Source: Lactobacillus kullabergensis (GTDB lineage: Bacteria; Bacillota; Bacilli; Lactobacillales; Lactobacillaceae). Taken from it: a stretch of DNA of 54,003 nucleotides. Below the pieces are notes generated by a model that searched no databases, was not told where the DNA came from, and saw nothing but the letters and a program-made list of their open reading frames with translations. This document shows, piece after piece, positions 7,422 through 15,978 of this stretch (position 1 is the stretch's first letter; each line of letters starts with the position of its first letter). A program made the position numbers and the translations under genes. The DNA lies in NCBI RefSeq assembly GCF_000967195.1, contig NZ_KQ033871.1, positions 199,683 through 253,685 of the forward strand. Reading direction: 5' to 3'.

Positions 7422-9281
7422 ATGACTCTAATTTCTAGGCAAATTAACATTGCAACAAACTTATTAAATAACCCGCAGACTTATAAAGTTAAGGATTTAT
7501 CTGCTAGATATAAAGTTTCAATTAGAACTTTAAGAAGTGATCTCAAAAAAATAGCAGAATGGATAAATAAGCAACCTGGTTGTAAGTATAATTCAAAGCC
7601 TGGTAAGGGAATATGGATAAGTTTTGCTAGTGATTTTGATCGAAAAAATGCAATTAACTCATTACAATCTTTTTCAAGCGAAGAAGTAATTTCGCAGTAT
7701 TTAAGTCCAACTCAAAGAAAATGGAAAATTTTGACCAGTTTGATTTTTGCTGATGGATTTATAACCGGTAAAAAAATGACTAAAATGCTTGACGTTTCTG
7801 CAAATACTTTTTTAGCAGACATAAATAATGCCAAGTCAGAAGCTAAAAGATTCAATTTGCTTTTAGAAGGGAAAAATTATTATGGCTACTACTTAACTGG
7901 AGATGAAATTAATATTCGTGCGCTAATGGAATATATCTTGCAAAAGCAAATAGATAGATATTCATTTGGTGCCAACAATTTGATTGATTTGATTTCTAAA
8001 ATAAGTACAAGTTCAGCTGGTAACACGAATTTACCTAAAAACATAAATAAGTTAATCAATTATGTTTCTTTAATATTATGTGACATTTTAAATCTAAAAA
8101 AGGCTTTTAATACTGGCATGGATTTGAGCATTGCTAAGTCAATGATTAATCGGTTAACGATAATTATTTTAGAAAATCATCGTCATCGATTTTTAAATCT
8201 TTCTGGTTATGGTAAAAGACTTAATCAGACTCAAAAGCATTATGCCCAGATCTACAAATTTGTAAGTGAAATTTTTGATATTAAACCAACAAAAGATGAA
8301 GAAAAGTACTTTATTTTTGGAGTAAAAGTGTTGGAAAAAGATGTGGAAACTAATAAGGCTGTCAAGGAGATTATTTCCTATGTTTCACAAAAAATGGTTT
8401 TGCCTTTGGAGAATGATTTACAGTTACAAGACTCATTAACTCAGCATTTGATAAGTGAATTGAATAGTAATTTTCAGCATTTTAATGACTATACTCCTTT
8501 TACAGCAGAGGTTAAAAGTCGGTTTGGCACTTTGTTTGAAACTGTTAAAGCTGCATTGGACAAATATATTTCTAAAAGCCCACTAATTAATAGTGATACT
8601 TTTGTGACTTTAGTTTCTCTTCATTTCTTGGTTTCAATTAGTGATTTGCAAAAAGTACCACAAGTCAGTGCACTTTATGTTTGTTCAACCGGTCTAGGAG
8701 CAACGAAACTTTTAAAAAAAGTAATTCAAAGCAGAATTCCATACATTACAAGTGCTGGTTTTGCCTCAGCAATTAATTACCGCACCAAAATATATGAAAC
8801 AAAGCCTGATCTCGTAATTAGTATTTTCCCTTTGAAAAAAATAGAGTCAACTAAAATCATACAGGTTAATCCGATCCCTAATGAGCAGGATATGTTGAAA
8901 GTTGAACGGGAAGTTTCTTTCTTACTCAAACAAAATGCTGTTAAAAATGACAATGATTTGAGGAATGTTATTAAGGAAGAACAAAGTATTAATAATGTAG
9001 AGAAAATACTTTCTTTAAGTATAGAAGCCTATATCAATGTCAGTGAATATTTAGGAGATCGCATCAGTAAAAAATATGAAAAAGCATTTATGATCCATGT
9101 GCAATTAGCAACGGAGCGAATCTACTTTGATAAGCAATATGACTCTAAGCCAACTGATAAACAATTAAATAAATTTTCAAAAACTGACATCAGTCGACTG
9201 CGCACAATTTACTTAGATTTGGGCTTACACATTAATATTAATGAAATAATAGCAATTTTACGTTATACGTTGTTGAGATAA
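7422..9281 (+). CDS. BglG/LicR-type PRD transcriptional regulator with EIIB-like domain
   Basis: A regulator of 619 residues. An N-terminal winged helix (about 5-70, KDLSARYKVSIRTLRSDLKKI) and a second HTH-like region (100-150) are followed by PRD-type helical domains (roughly 190-400). A PTS-EIIB-like domain has the phospho-acceptor Cys421 in VCSTGLGATKLLKK, and a helical C-terminal domain follows (about 520-619). This is the LicR/MtlR layout, except that no clear EIIA domain is seen at the C-terminus. It is first in the cassette, 16 nt before the small PRD protein, and probably activates it in response to PTS-dependent phosphorylation. The effector is unknown. Confidence 0.78.
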   Translation: MTLISRQINIATNLLNNPQTYKVKDLSARYKVSIRTLRSDLKKIAEWINKQPGCKYNSKPGKGIWISFASDFDRKNAINSLQSFSSEEVISQYLSPTQRKWKILTSLIFADGFITGKKMTKMLDVSANTFLADINNAKSEAKRFNLLLEGKNYYGYYLTGDEINIRALMEYILQKQIDRYSFGANNLIDLISKISTSSAGNTNLPKNINKLINYVSLILCDILNLKKAFNTGMDLSIAKSMINRLTIIILENHRHRFLNLSGYGKRLNQTQKHYAQIYKFVSEIFDIKPTKDEEKYFIFGVKVLEKDVETNKAVKEIISYVSQKMVLPLENDLQLQDSLTQHLISELNSNFQHFNDYTPFTAEVKSRFGTLFETVKAALDKYISKSPLINSDTFVTLVSLHFLVSISDLQKVPQVSALYVCSTGLGATKLLKKVIQSRIPYITSAGFASAINYRTKIYETKPDLVISIFPLKKIESTKIIQVNPIPNEQDMLKVEREVSFLLKQNAVKNDNDLRNVIKEEQSINNVEKILSLSIEAYINVSEYLGDRISKKYEKAFMIHVQLATERIYFDKQYDSKPTDKQLNKFSKTDISRLRTIYLDLGLHININEIIAILRYTLLR

Positions 9282-9297
9282 AGAAACGGTAATTTAG

Positions 9298-9648
9298 ATG
9301 AAAGTAGAGTTATATAAAGAATTCCAAAAATATATTGCAAAAAGTAATTATAAAGATGAATTAAGGCGGGTAATGGTATATGTAGTTTCTTTAATACATC
9401 AAAATAAGCTGCATCCGAGCGACATAGAAACTCAAATTTTAGGTAATCATTTATCTGAAATGGTTAATAGAGCAAAGAATGGAAAAAAATTAGAAAAAGT
9501 AGATAAGAAAATTTTTGCTAAGGTTTCACAGCAATCGTTAGAAATGTCTCAGCAAGTTGTGGATTTTATTGATAATAACATCGGCAAAATAGCTGAATCA
9601 GAAAAGTATGTTTTGTCAATTCACTTTGAGAATATGAAGTTAGATTAA
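9298..9648 (+). CDS. small PRD-domain protein, EF_0829/AHA_3910 family
   Basis: A 116-residue, all-helical protein that is essentially one PRD-like unit. It matches by size and context the EF_0829/AHA_3910 family (TIGR03582), which always accompanies the SFCGS/DUF4310-4312 genes. The ribosome site is weak (cggtaat). It probably senses PTS phosphorylation together with the large regulator upstream. No EIIB cysteine or DNA-binding motif is present. Confidence 0.7.
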   Translation: MKVELYKEFQKYIAKSNYKDELRRVMVYVVSLIHQNKLHPSDIETQILGNHLSEMVNRAKNGKKLEKVDKKIFAKVSQQSLEMSQQVVDFIDNNIGKIAESEKYVLSIHFENMKLD

Positions 9649-9661
9649 AGGAGAAATTAAT

Positions 9662-10024
9662 ATGTTGAAAATTGTAGTTGCTGACCGAATGGGAAAAGGA
9701 AGTAATGTTGCTAAAGGCATTGAAAAAGCGGGCGCCAAGGCTATTTTAATTCCTGGGATTGGTGCAGACATGAAATTAGGGGATGTAATGAATAAAGAAA
9801 AAGCTGATTTCGGTATTTCTTTTTGTGGTAGTGGTGGAGCTGGCGCTTTGATTGCCAATAATAAATACGGCTATCCAGAAAGACATGGCATGAGATCAAT
9901 TACTCAAGGGGTTACTGCTATTAATGATGGTAAAAAAGTTCTGGGTTTTGGCTTTATGGATAAAGAAGAGTTAGGAGAAAAACTTGTTGAAGCAATCAAT
10001 AAAAAGTATCCCAACAAGTTTTAG
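9662..10024 (+). CDS. glycine-rich SFCGS family protein (DUF2620)
   Basis: A 120-residue soluble protein with the diagnostic ISFCGSGGAGALIANN (about 57-72), matching the EF_0830 family (TIGR03577). The N-terminus MLKIVVADRMGKGSNVAKGIEKAG looks like a Rossmann-type or EIIB-like beta-alpha start, and the Cys in SFCGS could be functional. It has a strong ribosome site (aaggagaa). It always occurs beside DUF4310-4312, so it is probably the cytosolic part of that putative transporter; this is inference. Confidence 0.78.
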   Translation: MLKIVVADRMGKGSNVAKGIEKAGAKAILIPGIGADMKLGDVMNKEKADFGISFCGSGGAGALIANNKYGYPERHGMRSITQGVTAINDGKKVLGFGFMDKEELGEKLVEAINKKYPNKF

Positions 10025-10032
10025 GTGTTCAG

Positions 10033-10383
10033 ATGAAAAATGTAATTCAAGCAGAAGATAGAAACATTGTAGTGAAAGGAAAAGCAAAGAATAAGAAAGA
10101 GGCATTTGCCAATGCAATAAACCAAGTAGCAAGAAATTTAGGCGCAAAAGAAGATAATTTGATTTTTAAGATAGAACCAAAATCTTTTGAAGTGGAAGAA
10201 CTTAAGGAAATAGATGAAAAAGAACATTTTTTATTTTTCTTTTTCCCAAGAATACGCAAGTCTTATGAGGTTCAACTTAGAGTTTTGGTTCATGTAGAGT
10301 ACGTTTGCGTTAATGAAATAGATTGTCAGAAAGTAGCAACTACTGACAACCCACTTTTTAACAGAGCAACTAAAGGAGTATAA
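10033..10383 (+). CDS. DUF4312 family protein
   Basis: A 116-residue soluble protein, small alpha/beta, with no membrane segment except a short hydrophobic FLFFFFPRI in the middle. It matches the EF_0831 family (TIGR03578) by size, position and the opening NVIQAEDRNIVVKGKAKNKKEAFANAIN. Its biochemical role is unknown. It sits between the SFCGS protein and two membrane proteins in a tight operon (8 and 2 nt gaps), suggesting one complex. Confidence 0.72.
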   Translation: MKNVIQAEDRNIVVKGKAKNKKEAFANAINQVARNLGAKEDNLIFKIEPKSFEVEELKEIDEKEHFLFFFFPRIRKSYEVQLRVLVHVEYVCVNEIDCQKVATTDNPLFNRATKGV

Positions 10384-10385
10384 AA

Positions 10386-11159
10386 ATGCATATTTTGATA
10401 ATTTTAATTGAATCCTTAATTATTGGTACTCTTGTTGGTTTAGCGGTTGGAATAGGAGCAGCTAGAATGTTTAATGCTCCAACTGTCCAGGCTTTAGGAG
10501 CATTCAGAACATTAGGCGAAATGAATGCAAGTGAAGGAGATCCTGCATCACACTTTTCGTTTGGATTGGGTTTCTTCTTTAATGCGTGGGCTTCCACTGT
10601 GGCAGCAGGATCTTTTACACAGGATGTTACTCACAGGGTAATACCAAATTGGGCCGCTGCACTTTTGATGTTGAAAAATCACGATGAAAAAGAGATGCAT
10701 GATGCTAAGAAGATGGGTATAGCAGGTGCAATAATAGGAGCTCTCATTGTATCTTTTCTTAACTTAACGAGTTCAGCTTTGCCCCAATCACTTCAAATTA
10801 CGGCGGTAAAAGTCCTCGTTCCAGCTGCAACATTATTAATTAATACTGTTATGCCTGTTATCTTTTGGCTGGCAGCAATTGATGGCGGAAAAAGATCTGG
10901 AATTTTCGGAACGGTCTTTGGTGGCATTGCTCAGCTGATTATGGGCAATGCTGTTCCAGGAGTAGTTTTGGGAATTTTAGTCGGTAAAGGAGTGGATGAA
11001 AGTGGTTGGAATAAGATTACTAAAATTATTCTAATTACTACAATTGTCTTATTTATTTTGAGTGCATTTTTCAGAGGAATAGATCTGACACTGATTAAGC
11101 AACTGAATATGGGAGTTCCTGCTTGGTTAAAACAAATTCACTCAGTTTTTGGTGGCTAA
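10386..11159 (+). CDS. DUF4311 family membrane protein (putative transporter subunit)
   Basis: A 257-residue integral membrane protein with about six or seven hydrophobic segments. Conserved-looking polar stretches are RTLGEMNASEGDPASHFSFGLGFFFNAWAS (about 39-68) and VTHRVIPNWAAA. It matches the EF_0832 family (TIGR03580). Start aaaggagtataaaaATG. With the DUF4310 protein it most likely forms the membrane part of an uncharacterised transporter feeding the catabolic enzymes downstream. Confidence 0.75.
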   Translation: MHILIILIESLIIGTLVGLAVGIGAARMFNAPTVQALGAFRTLGEMNASEGDPASHFSFGLGFFFNAWASTVAAGSFTQDVTHRVIPNWAAALLMLKNHDEKEMHDAKKMGIAGAIIGALIVSFLNLTSSALPQSLQITAVKVLVPAATLLINTVMPVIFWLAAIDGGKRSGIFGTVFGGIAQLIMGNAVPGVVLGILVGKGVDESGWNKITKIILITTIVLFILSAFFRGIDLTLIKQLNMGVPAWLKQIHSVFGG

Positions 11160-11184
11160 AACCTAGTTGAAAAGAGGCAAAGAC

Positions 11185-11868
11185 ATGGATAAAAGTGATG
11201 AAACTTTAGAAGAAAAAGAATTAGATTTAAAGAATACTAAAAGTTTTTGGTATGCCGATTGGAGTTTCCCAATTATTGTTGGCTTGATGTCGGCTGGGGT
11301 ATTTGCTGGAACTTCAATGTATTTTAACTATGGTACTGGTGCATTTAATGAAGTTGCATTTGTTGCCATGTTGAAGGCAGGTATGACTGGTGGCTCGTAT
11401 GGTGCTTGTGCAGCGTTTGGAGCTAGCTTTCTGTTTGCCAGAGTTTTAGAAGGATCGTTAGATGGAATCTTAGATTTAGGTGGCTCAATTTTAACTGGTG
11501 TTGGTTTAGGTATTCCTGCTATATTACTCAGCATGAACATTAAAGAACCAATTAAGAGCTTTCCGCTGGCTCTATTGACCGGTGCTATCATCGGAATTTT
11601 GATCGGTCTTGTTATTTATGCTATTAGACATTTTACTTTAAAACAATCTAACTCAACTTTTGGTGCTGATATTATGATGGGCGCAGGTAACGATACAGGC
11701 AGATTTTTAGGCCCATTAATCATAATTTCTGCCTGTCAAGCATCAATTCCTATTGGCTTAGGTGCAATTATTGGTGCGGTAATATTTTATGCTTGGAAGA
11801 AACCGATCACTGGTGGCGCAATTATTGGAGCTATGATTGCTGGTTTGTTCTTCCCTGTGAAAGTTTAG
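11185..11868 (+). CDS. DUF4310 family membrane protein (putative transporter subunit)
   Basis: An integral membrane protein of 227 residues with five or six hydrophobic segments and glycine-rich GMTGGSYGACAAFGASF and DIMMGAGNDTGRFLGPL. It matches the EF_0833 family (TIGR03579). The ATG at 11185 was chosen because agaggc lies 8 nt upstream; an in-frame TTG at 11167 would place that site inside the gene. It is the partner of the DUF4311 protein. Confidence 0.75.
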   Translation: MDKSDETLEEKELDLKNTKSFWYADWSFPIIVGLMSAGVFAGTSMYFNYGTGAFNEVAFVAMLKAGMTGGSYGACAAFGASFLFARVLEGSLDGILDLGGSILTGVGLGIPAILLSMNIKEPIKSFPLALLTGAIIGILIGLVIYAIRHFTLKQSNSTFGADIMMGAGNDTGRFLGPLIIISACQASIPIGLGAIIGAVIFYAWKKPITGGAIIGAMIAGLFFPVKV

Positions 11869-11880
11869 TTGAGGTAAAAG

Positions 11881-12999
11881 ATGATAGATTTGTATTTGAA
11901 AAATGGTAAAAGGGTTACAGACGGTTCTCCAATCGAAATTGGCGTTTTAGGTAAAAAAATTGTTGCTGTCGGTCATTGTCTGGATGGAATCGAAGCTGGT
12001 AAAGTAATTGATCTTCAAGGAAAGTATGTTTCGGCTGGATGGATTGATGATCATGTTCATTGTTACGAAAAATTGACCCTTTATTATGATGATCCTGATG
12101 AAGACGGTTATAAATCTGGTGTCACTACCGTAATTGATGCCGGTTCTACCGGAGCAGAGAACATTGGTGATTTTTATGATATAACCAGAAATAAAATTAC
12201 TAATGTCTATGCAATGATTAACGTCGGCCAAACAGGCATATTGGCACAAAATGAACTGGGCGACATTAACACTGTTCAAAAAGATCCTCTGATGGAATCT
12301 ATTCAAAAATACCATGATTTTATTGTTGGCATCAAAGTAAGAGAAAGTCATTCTGTAGTTATCGATAATGGTGTAGTGCCTTTACAAAAAGCTAAAACAT
12401 TCCAAAAAAATTTAGGTGGCAATTTCCCGATTATGGTACACGTTGGTGCAAATCCACCACAATTAAAAGAAGTTTTAGACTTAATGGACGATAACGATAT
12501 TTTAACTCATGGCTATAACGGTAAACCAAATGGCATGCTTGATGAATCAGACAACATTCGTCAATTTGTCTGGGAAGCCTATCGCAGAGGTGTAACTTTT
12601 GATGTTGGACATGGTACAGACAGCTTTAACTTCCATACTTTTGATATTGCAAATGCTGCCGGTTTAATTCCATATTCTATTAGTACTGATATATATAACC
12701 GCAATCGTGTAAATGGTCCTGTGTATAACATGGCTACAACTTTGGACAAGTTTTTAATGTATGGCTATTCGCTTAGCGATGTGATTAGTAAGGTAACTGC
12801 AGCTCCGGCAGATAATTTTAACTTGATTAACAAAGGTCATTTGAAGCCGGGATATGACGCTGATCTGACTATTTTTGAATTAGAAGAAAATAAAGAGGTT
12901 ACACTTACAGATTCAAATCATAATCAGCGTCAATTTAATGAACATATTTGTCCTAAAATGGTTGTCGTTATGGGTAAAGCTTATCAGATTGGAGAATAA
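11881..12999 (+). CDS. amidohydrolase/deacetylase, EF_0837-type metallohydrolase
   Basis: A cytosolic TIM-barrel amidohydrolase of 372 residues with the full metal set visible: H58xH60 (DDHVHC), K152 (VGIKVRES, likely carboxylated), H187 (MVHVG), H210 (LTHGYNG) and D270 (STDIYN). It belongs to the EF_0837/AHA_3915 family (TIGR03583). Known relatives deacylate N-acyl amino acids or cyclic amides. Here it precedes DgaE and DgaF, so it may deacylate an N-acylated amino-sugar acid before ammonia elimination; this is inference. The N-terminal beta-strands and the C-terminal LKPGYDADLTIFELE are typical of the family. Confidence 0.8.
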   Translation: MIDLYLKNGKRVTDGSPIEIGVLGKKIVAVGHCLDGIEAGKVIDLQGKYVSAGWIDDHVHCYEKLTLYYDDPDEDGYKSGVTTVIDAGSTGAENIGDFYDITRNKITNVYAMINVGQTGILAQNELGDINTVQKDPLMESIQKYHDFIVGIKVRESHSVVIDNGVVPLQKAKTFQKNLGGNFPIMVHVGANPPQLKEVLDLMDDNDILTHGYNGKPNGMLDESDNIRQFVWEAYRRGVTFDVGHGTDSFNFHTFDIANAAGLIPYSISTDIYNRNRVNGPVYNMATTLDKFLMYGYSLSDVISKVTAAPADNFNLINKGHLKPGYDADLTIFELEENKEVTLTDSNHNQRQFNEHICPKMVVVMGKAYQIGE

Positions 13000-13000
13000 A

Positions 13001-14098
13001 ATGGATTATTATCAGAAATTGAACTTAAAGCATGTAATAAATGCCAGCGGTAAGATGACAATTTTGGGTGTTTCAAAAACAAGTAATGCAGGAATTGAAG
13101 CCCAAGAATTTGGCGACAAACATTTTTTTGAAATGTCAGATTTAGTCAAAAAAAGCGGGAAGTATGTGGCTGAATTAATAGGAGCTGAAGATGCAGTCAT
13201 TGTGAACTCAGCGTCTGCCGGGATTGCTTTAGCAGTTGCAGGAGTTATTGGTCAGGGAAGTCAATATCATGTTTATCATCCCTACTCACCCAAATTTAAA
13301 ACTAGAAATATTGTGATACCTAAAGGGCAAAATGTGGACTATGGCGCTCCTGAAGAAGAAATGATTACTTTGGGTGGAGGTAATGTAGTTGAAGCAGGCT
13401 ATGCTAATATGTGCTCACCAGAACATTTGGAAATGATGATTGATGAAGATACTGCAGCTGTTTTCTACGTTAAAAGTCACCATGCAGTACAAAAAAGCAT
13501 GCTTACAGTTAAACAGGCAGTTGAAATTGCTCATAAACATAACTTGCCTTTAATTTTAGATGCTGCAGCAGAAGAAGATCTAAAAAAATATCTGGCTTTA
13601 AACGTAGATATTATTCTTTTTAGTGGTGCAAAAGCAATTGAAGGTCCAGCTTCAGGCTTGGTATTTGGTAAAGCAAAATACATCGATTGGATTCGTATGC
13701 AAAGTTCAGGAATCGGTAGAGCGATGAAAATTGGTAAAGATAATCTTTTGGGTTTGGTAGGAGCAATTGAAGAATATGTCAGCGCAGGTCCAGAGGATGG
13801 CACACACATGCGTAAGCGACTCGCACCATTTTTACAAAATCTGAACACAATTCCTGGGCTTACAGTCAAAGAAGCACAAGATCAAGCAGGACGAGAAATC
13901 TATCGTGCCGATATTAAAATGAATGCTGATGCATCGAAGAGTGCATTTCAAGTAATTAAGGAATTAAAAAACAATGATCCGGCTATCTACACTCGAGAAT
14001 ATCGTGCTAATGAAGGAATAATTGAGTTTGATATCAGAGCACTCGATTCAGAGGAAATGAATTTAATAGTTGAAAGATTAAAGGAGATTATGAAATAA
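13001..14098 (+). CDS. dgaE: D-glucosaminate-6-phosphate ammonia-lyase-like PLP enzyme
   Basis: A fold-type I PLP enzyme of 365 residues related to SelA. The pyridoxal lysine is K211 in ILFSGAKAIEGP, with the ring-binding Asp in LPLILDAAAEED (D187). HVINASGKMTILG near the N-terminus is typical of DgaE/SelA-like proteins. DgaE removes ammonia from D-glucosaminate-6-phosphate to give KDPG. The ATG at 13001 was chosen because tggaga is 8 nt upstream. Its stop directly abuts the next start (TAAATG). Confidence 0.8.
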   Translation: MDYYQKLNLKHVINASGKMTILGVSKTSNAGIEAQEFGDKHFFEMSDLVKKSGKYVAELIGAEDAVIVNSASAGIALAVAGVIGQGSQYHVYHPYSPKFKTRNIVIPKGQNVDYGAPEEEMITLGGGNVVEAGYANMCSPEHLEMMIDEDTAAVFYVKSHHAVQKSMLTVKQAVEIAHKHNLPLILDAAAEEDLKKYLALNVDIILFSGAKAIEGPASGLVFGKAKYIDWIRMQSSGIGRAMKIGKDNLLGLVGAIEEYVSAGPEDGTHMRKRLAPFLQNLNTIPGLTVKEAQDQAGREIYRADIKMNADASKSAFQVIKELKNNDPAIYTREYRANEGIIEFDIRALDSEEMNLIVERLKEIMK

Positions 14099-14839
14099 AT
14101 GGAATTAGTACCAAATTATTATAAGGCTAGAGTAGCGTTAAATGTTTTAGCCGGAAGTGTCGCCAATGCTAAAGAGATATATGAAGCTGCTGATGGTCAT
14201 GTTGTTTGCGGCGTCTTAACTAAAAACTATCCTGATAATGACAGCTGTATTGCTGATTTGAAAAAGTATCAAAGTGCCGTCAATAATGCTATTTCGGTTG
14301 GATTAGGTGCAGGCGATCCTAATCAAAGTAAGATGGTTAGTGAAGTATCGCAAGTAATCCAACCGCAACATGTCAATCAAGTTTTTACAGGGGTTGGCTA
14401 TTCTCGGGCCTTATTAGGACAAGACCAAACTATTATTAATGGTTTAGTTTCACCAACAGGTAAGGTTGGTTATGTCAATATTGCAACAGGTCCTCTAAGC
14501 TCTAAAGAAATGGCAACAGAAGTTCCTGTTACTACTGCTATTGCATTGCTGAAGGATATGGGTGGCAGTTCATTTAAGTTCTTTCCAATGAAAGGTTTAG
14601 CACACAAGGCGGAATACAAATATATTGCTAAAGCTTGTGCCGCAAATGATTTTAGCCTTGAGCCAACAGGTGGCATAGATTTGGAAAACTTTGAGGCTAT
14701 TTTAGATATTGCTTTAGAAGCCGGAGTAACTAGAATATTGCCACATGTATACTCATCAATTATTGACAAAGATACCGGGCTTACCAAGCCAGATGATGTA
14801 GCAAAATTGTTTGAGATTGTTAAAAGAAAACTTGCATAA
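14099..14839 (+). CDS. dgaF: KDPG aldolase, DgaF type
   Basis: A TIM-barrel aldolase of 246 residues in the EF_0839/DgaF family (TIGR03581), distinct in sequence from the classical KdgA encoded at 5629-6291. SSFKFFPMKGLAHKAEY holds the likely Schiff-base Lys (K160) and EPTGGIDLENF the phosphate-binding loop. It cleaves the KDPG made by DgaE into pyruvate and glyceraldehyde-3-P. The start overlaps the context of the DgaE stop, with aaaggaga about 10 nt upstream, so coupling is likely. Confidence 0.82.
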   Translation: MELVPNYYKARVALNVLAGSVANAKEIYEAADGHVVCGVLTKNYPDNDSCIADLKKYQSAVNNAISVGLGAGDPNQSKMVSEVSQVIQPQHVNQVFTGVGYSRALLGQDQTIINGLVSPTGKVGYVNIATGPLSSKEMATEVPVTTAIALLKDMGGSSFKFFPMKGLAHKAEYKYIAKACAANDFSLEPTGGIDLENFEAILDIALEAGVTRILPHVYSSIIDKDTGLTKPDDVAKLFEIVKRKLA

Positions 14840-14853
14840 AAGTAGGCACTAAG

Positions 14854-15939
14854 ATGAAGCGAAAACTAGGAATATCGATATACCCAGATCATAGCGATTT
14901 CGCCAGTGATAAGGCCTATATCAAAAAAGCAAGTGAATTTGGTTTTTCCAGAATTTTTATGAGTTTGCTTGAAATTACCGGCGAGAAGGAGGAAGTAGTT
15001 TCTAAATATCAAGAGTTAACTAAATTGGCAAAAGAACTTAACTATGAAGTGATTTTGGATGTTTCACCGGCAATATTTAACCTTTTGAGGATTTCATATG
15101 ATGACCTCTCATTTTTTGTTGAACTTGGTGTAGATGGTTTACGTCTGGATGATGGATTCGATGGCAAAAAAGAGGCTTTGCTCAGTTATAACCCGCAGGG
15201 ATTAATTATTGAATTAAACATGAGTAATGATGTTGCCTATGTAGATAACATTCTGAGTTATCAAGCTAATAAACCTTTTATTTATGGCTGTCACAATTTT
15301 TATCCTCAAAAAGGAACAGGTCTACCTTATGATTTCTTTGTGAAATGTAGTCAGCGTTTTAAAAGAAATAACCTCCATACAGCTGCTTTTATCAGTTCTC
15401 AATCAGGAAAAATTGGCCCCTGGAGCGTGAATGATGGCTTACCAACTTTAGAAGAAGATCGTGAATTGCCTATTGAAGTGCAAGCTAAAAAAATGTTTGC
15501 GACCGGACTCATTGACGATGTAATTATCGGTAATTCCTATGCTAGTGACGAAGAATTAAAAAAACTTAGTTTAATAGATCGCTATCAAGTGGAATTAAAA
15601 ATTGATTTTGTTTCAGATATAAATAAGGTTGAACATGACATCGTTCTTAAAAATCAACATGTTAGACGAGGGGATATTAATGAACAGGTAATCAGGTCAA
15701 CAGAAGTTAGAAAAAAGTATCATAGTTTTTCCAATTCGCCCCATGACAATGAAATTGAGTTTCAAAAAGGGGATGTAGTCATAGGCAATAATGGGTTTGG
15801 AAAGTATAAGAATGAGCTACAGATTGTATTAAAGCCACATAAAGATAATCGTAAAAATCTCGTTGGACATATCAATACCGATGAACTTTTACTATTACCA
15901 TTTATTAAGTCTTGGTCAAAATTTAAGTTTGTCTGTTAA
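14854..15939 (+). CDS. mupG: MupG-like TIM-barrel protein (DUF871), putative 6-phospho-N-acetylmuramidase
   Basis: A protein of 361 residues with an N-terminal TIM barrel (KRKLGISIYPDHSDF at the start, GVDGLRLDDGFDGKKEA, YGCHNFYPQKGTGLPYDFF) and a C-terminal cyclophilin-like domain from about 240. This is the full DUF871 architecture. S. aureus MupG cleaves MurNAc-6P-GlcNAc inside the cell. It follows DgaF by 14 nt and is followed by a PTS EIIC, which fits salvage of a phosphorylated disaccharide. The cargo here is not proven. Confidence 0.75.
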   Translation: MKRKLGISIYPDHSDFASDKAYIKKASEFGFSRIFMSLLEITGEKEEVVSKYQELTKLAKELNYEVILDVSPAIFNLLRISYDDLSFFVELGVDGLRLDDGFDGKKEALLSYNPQGLIIELNMSNDVAYVDNILSYQANKPFIYGCHNFYPQKGTGLPYDFFVKCSQRFKRNNLHTAAFISSQSGKIGPWSVNDGLPTLEEDRELPIEVQAKKMFATGLIDDVIIGNSYASDEELKKLSLIDRYQVELKIDFVSDINKVEHDIVLKNQHVRRGDINEQVIRSTEVRKKYHSFSNSPHDNEIEFQKGDVVIGNNGFGKYKNELQIVLKPHKDNRKNLVGHINTDELLLLPFIKSWSKFKFVC

Positions 15940-15978
15940 AAATTCTATAACTAAAAAATAAATATGAGGTGAAAATAA

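Noticed and set aside
12938..13000. Upstream extension of DgaE
   Set aside because: It overlaps the amidohydrolase in another frame; the ATG at 13001 has its own ribosome site and gives the family N-terminus.
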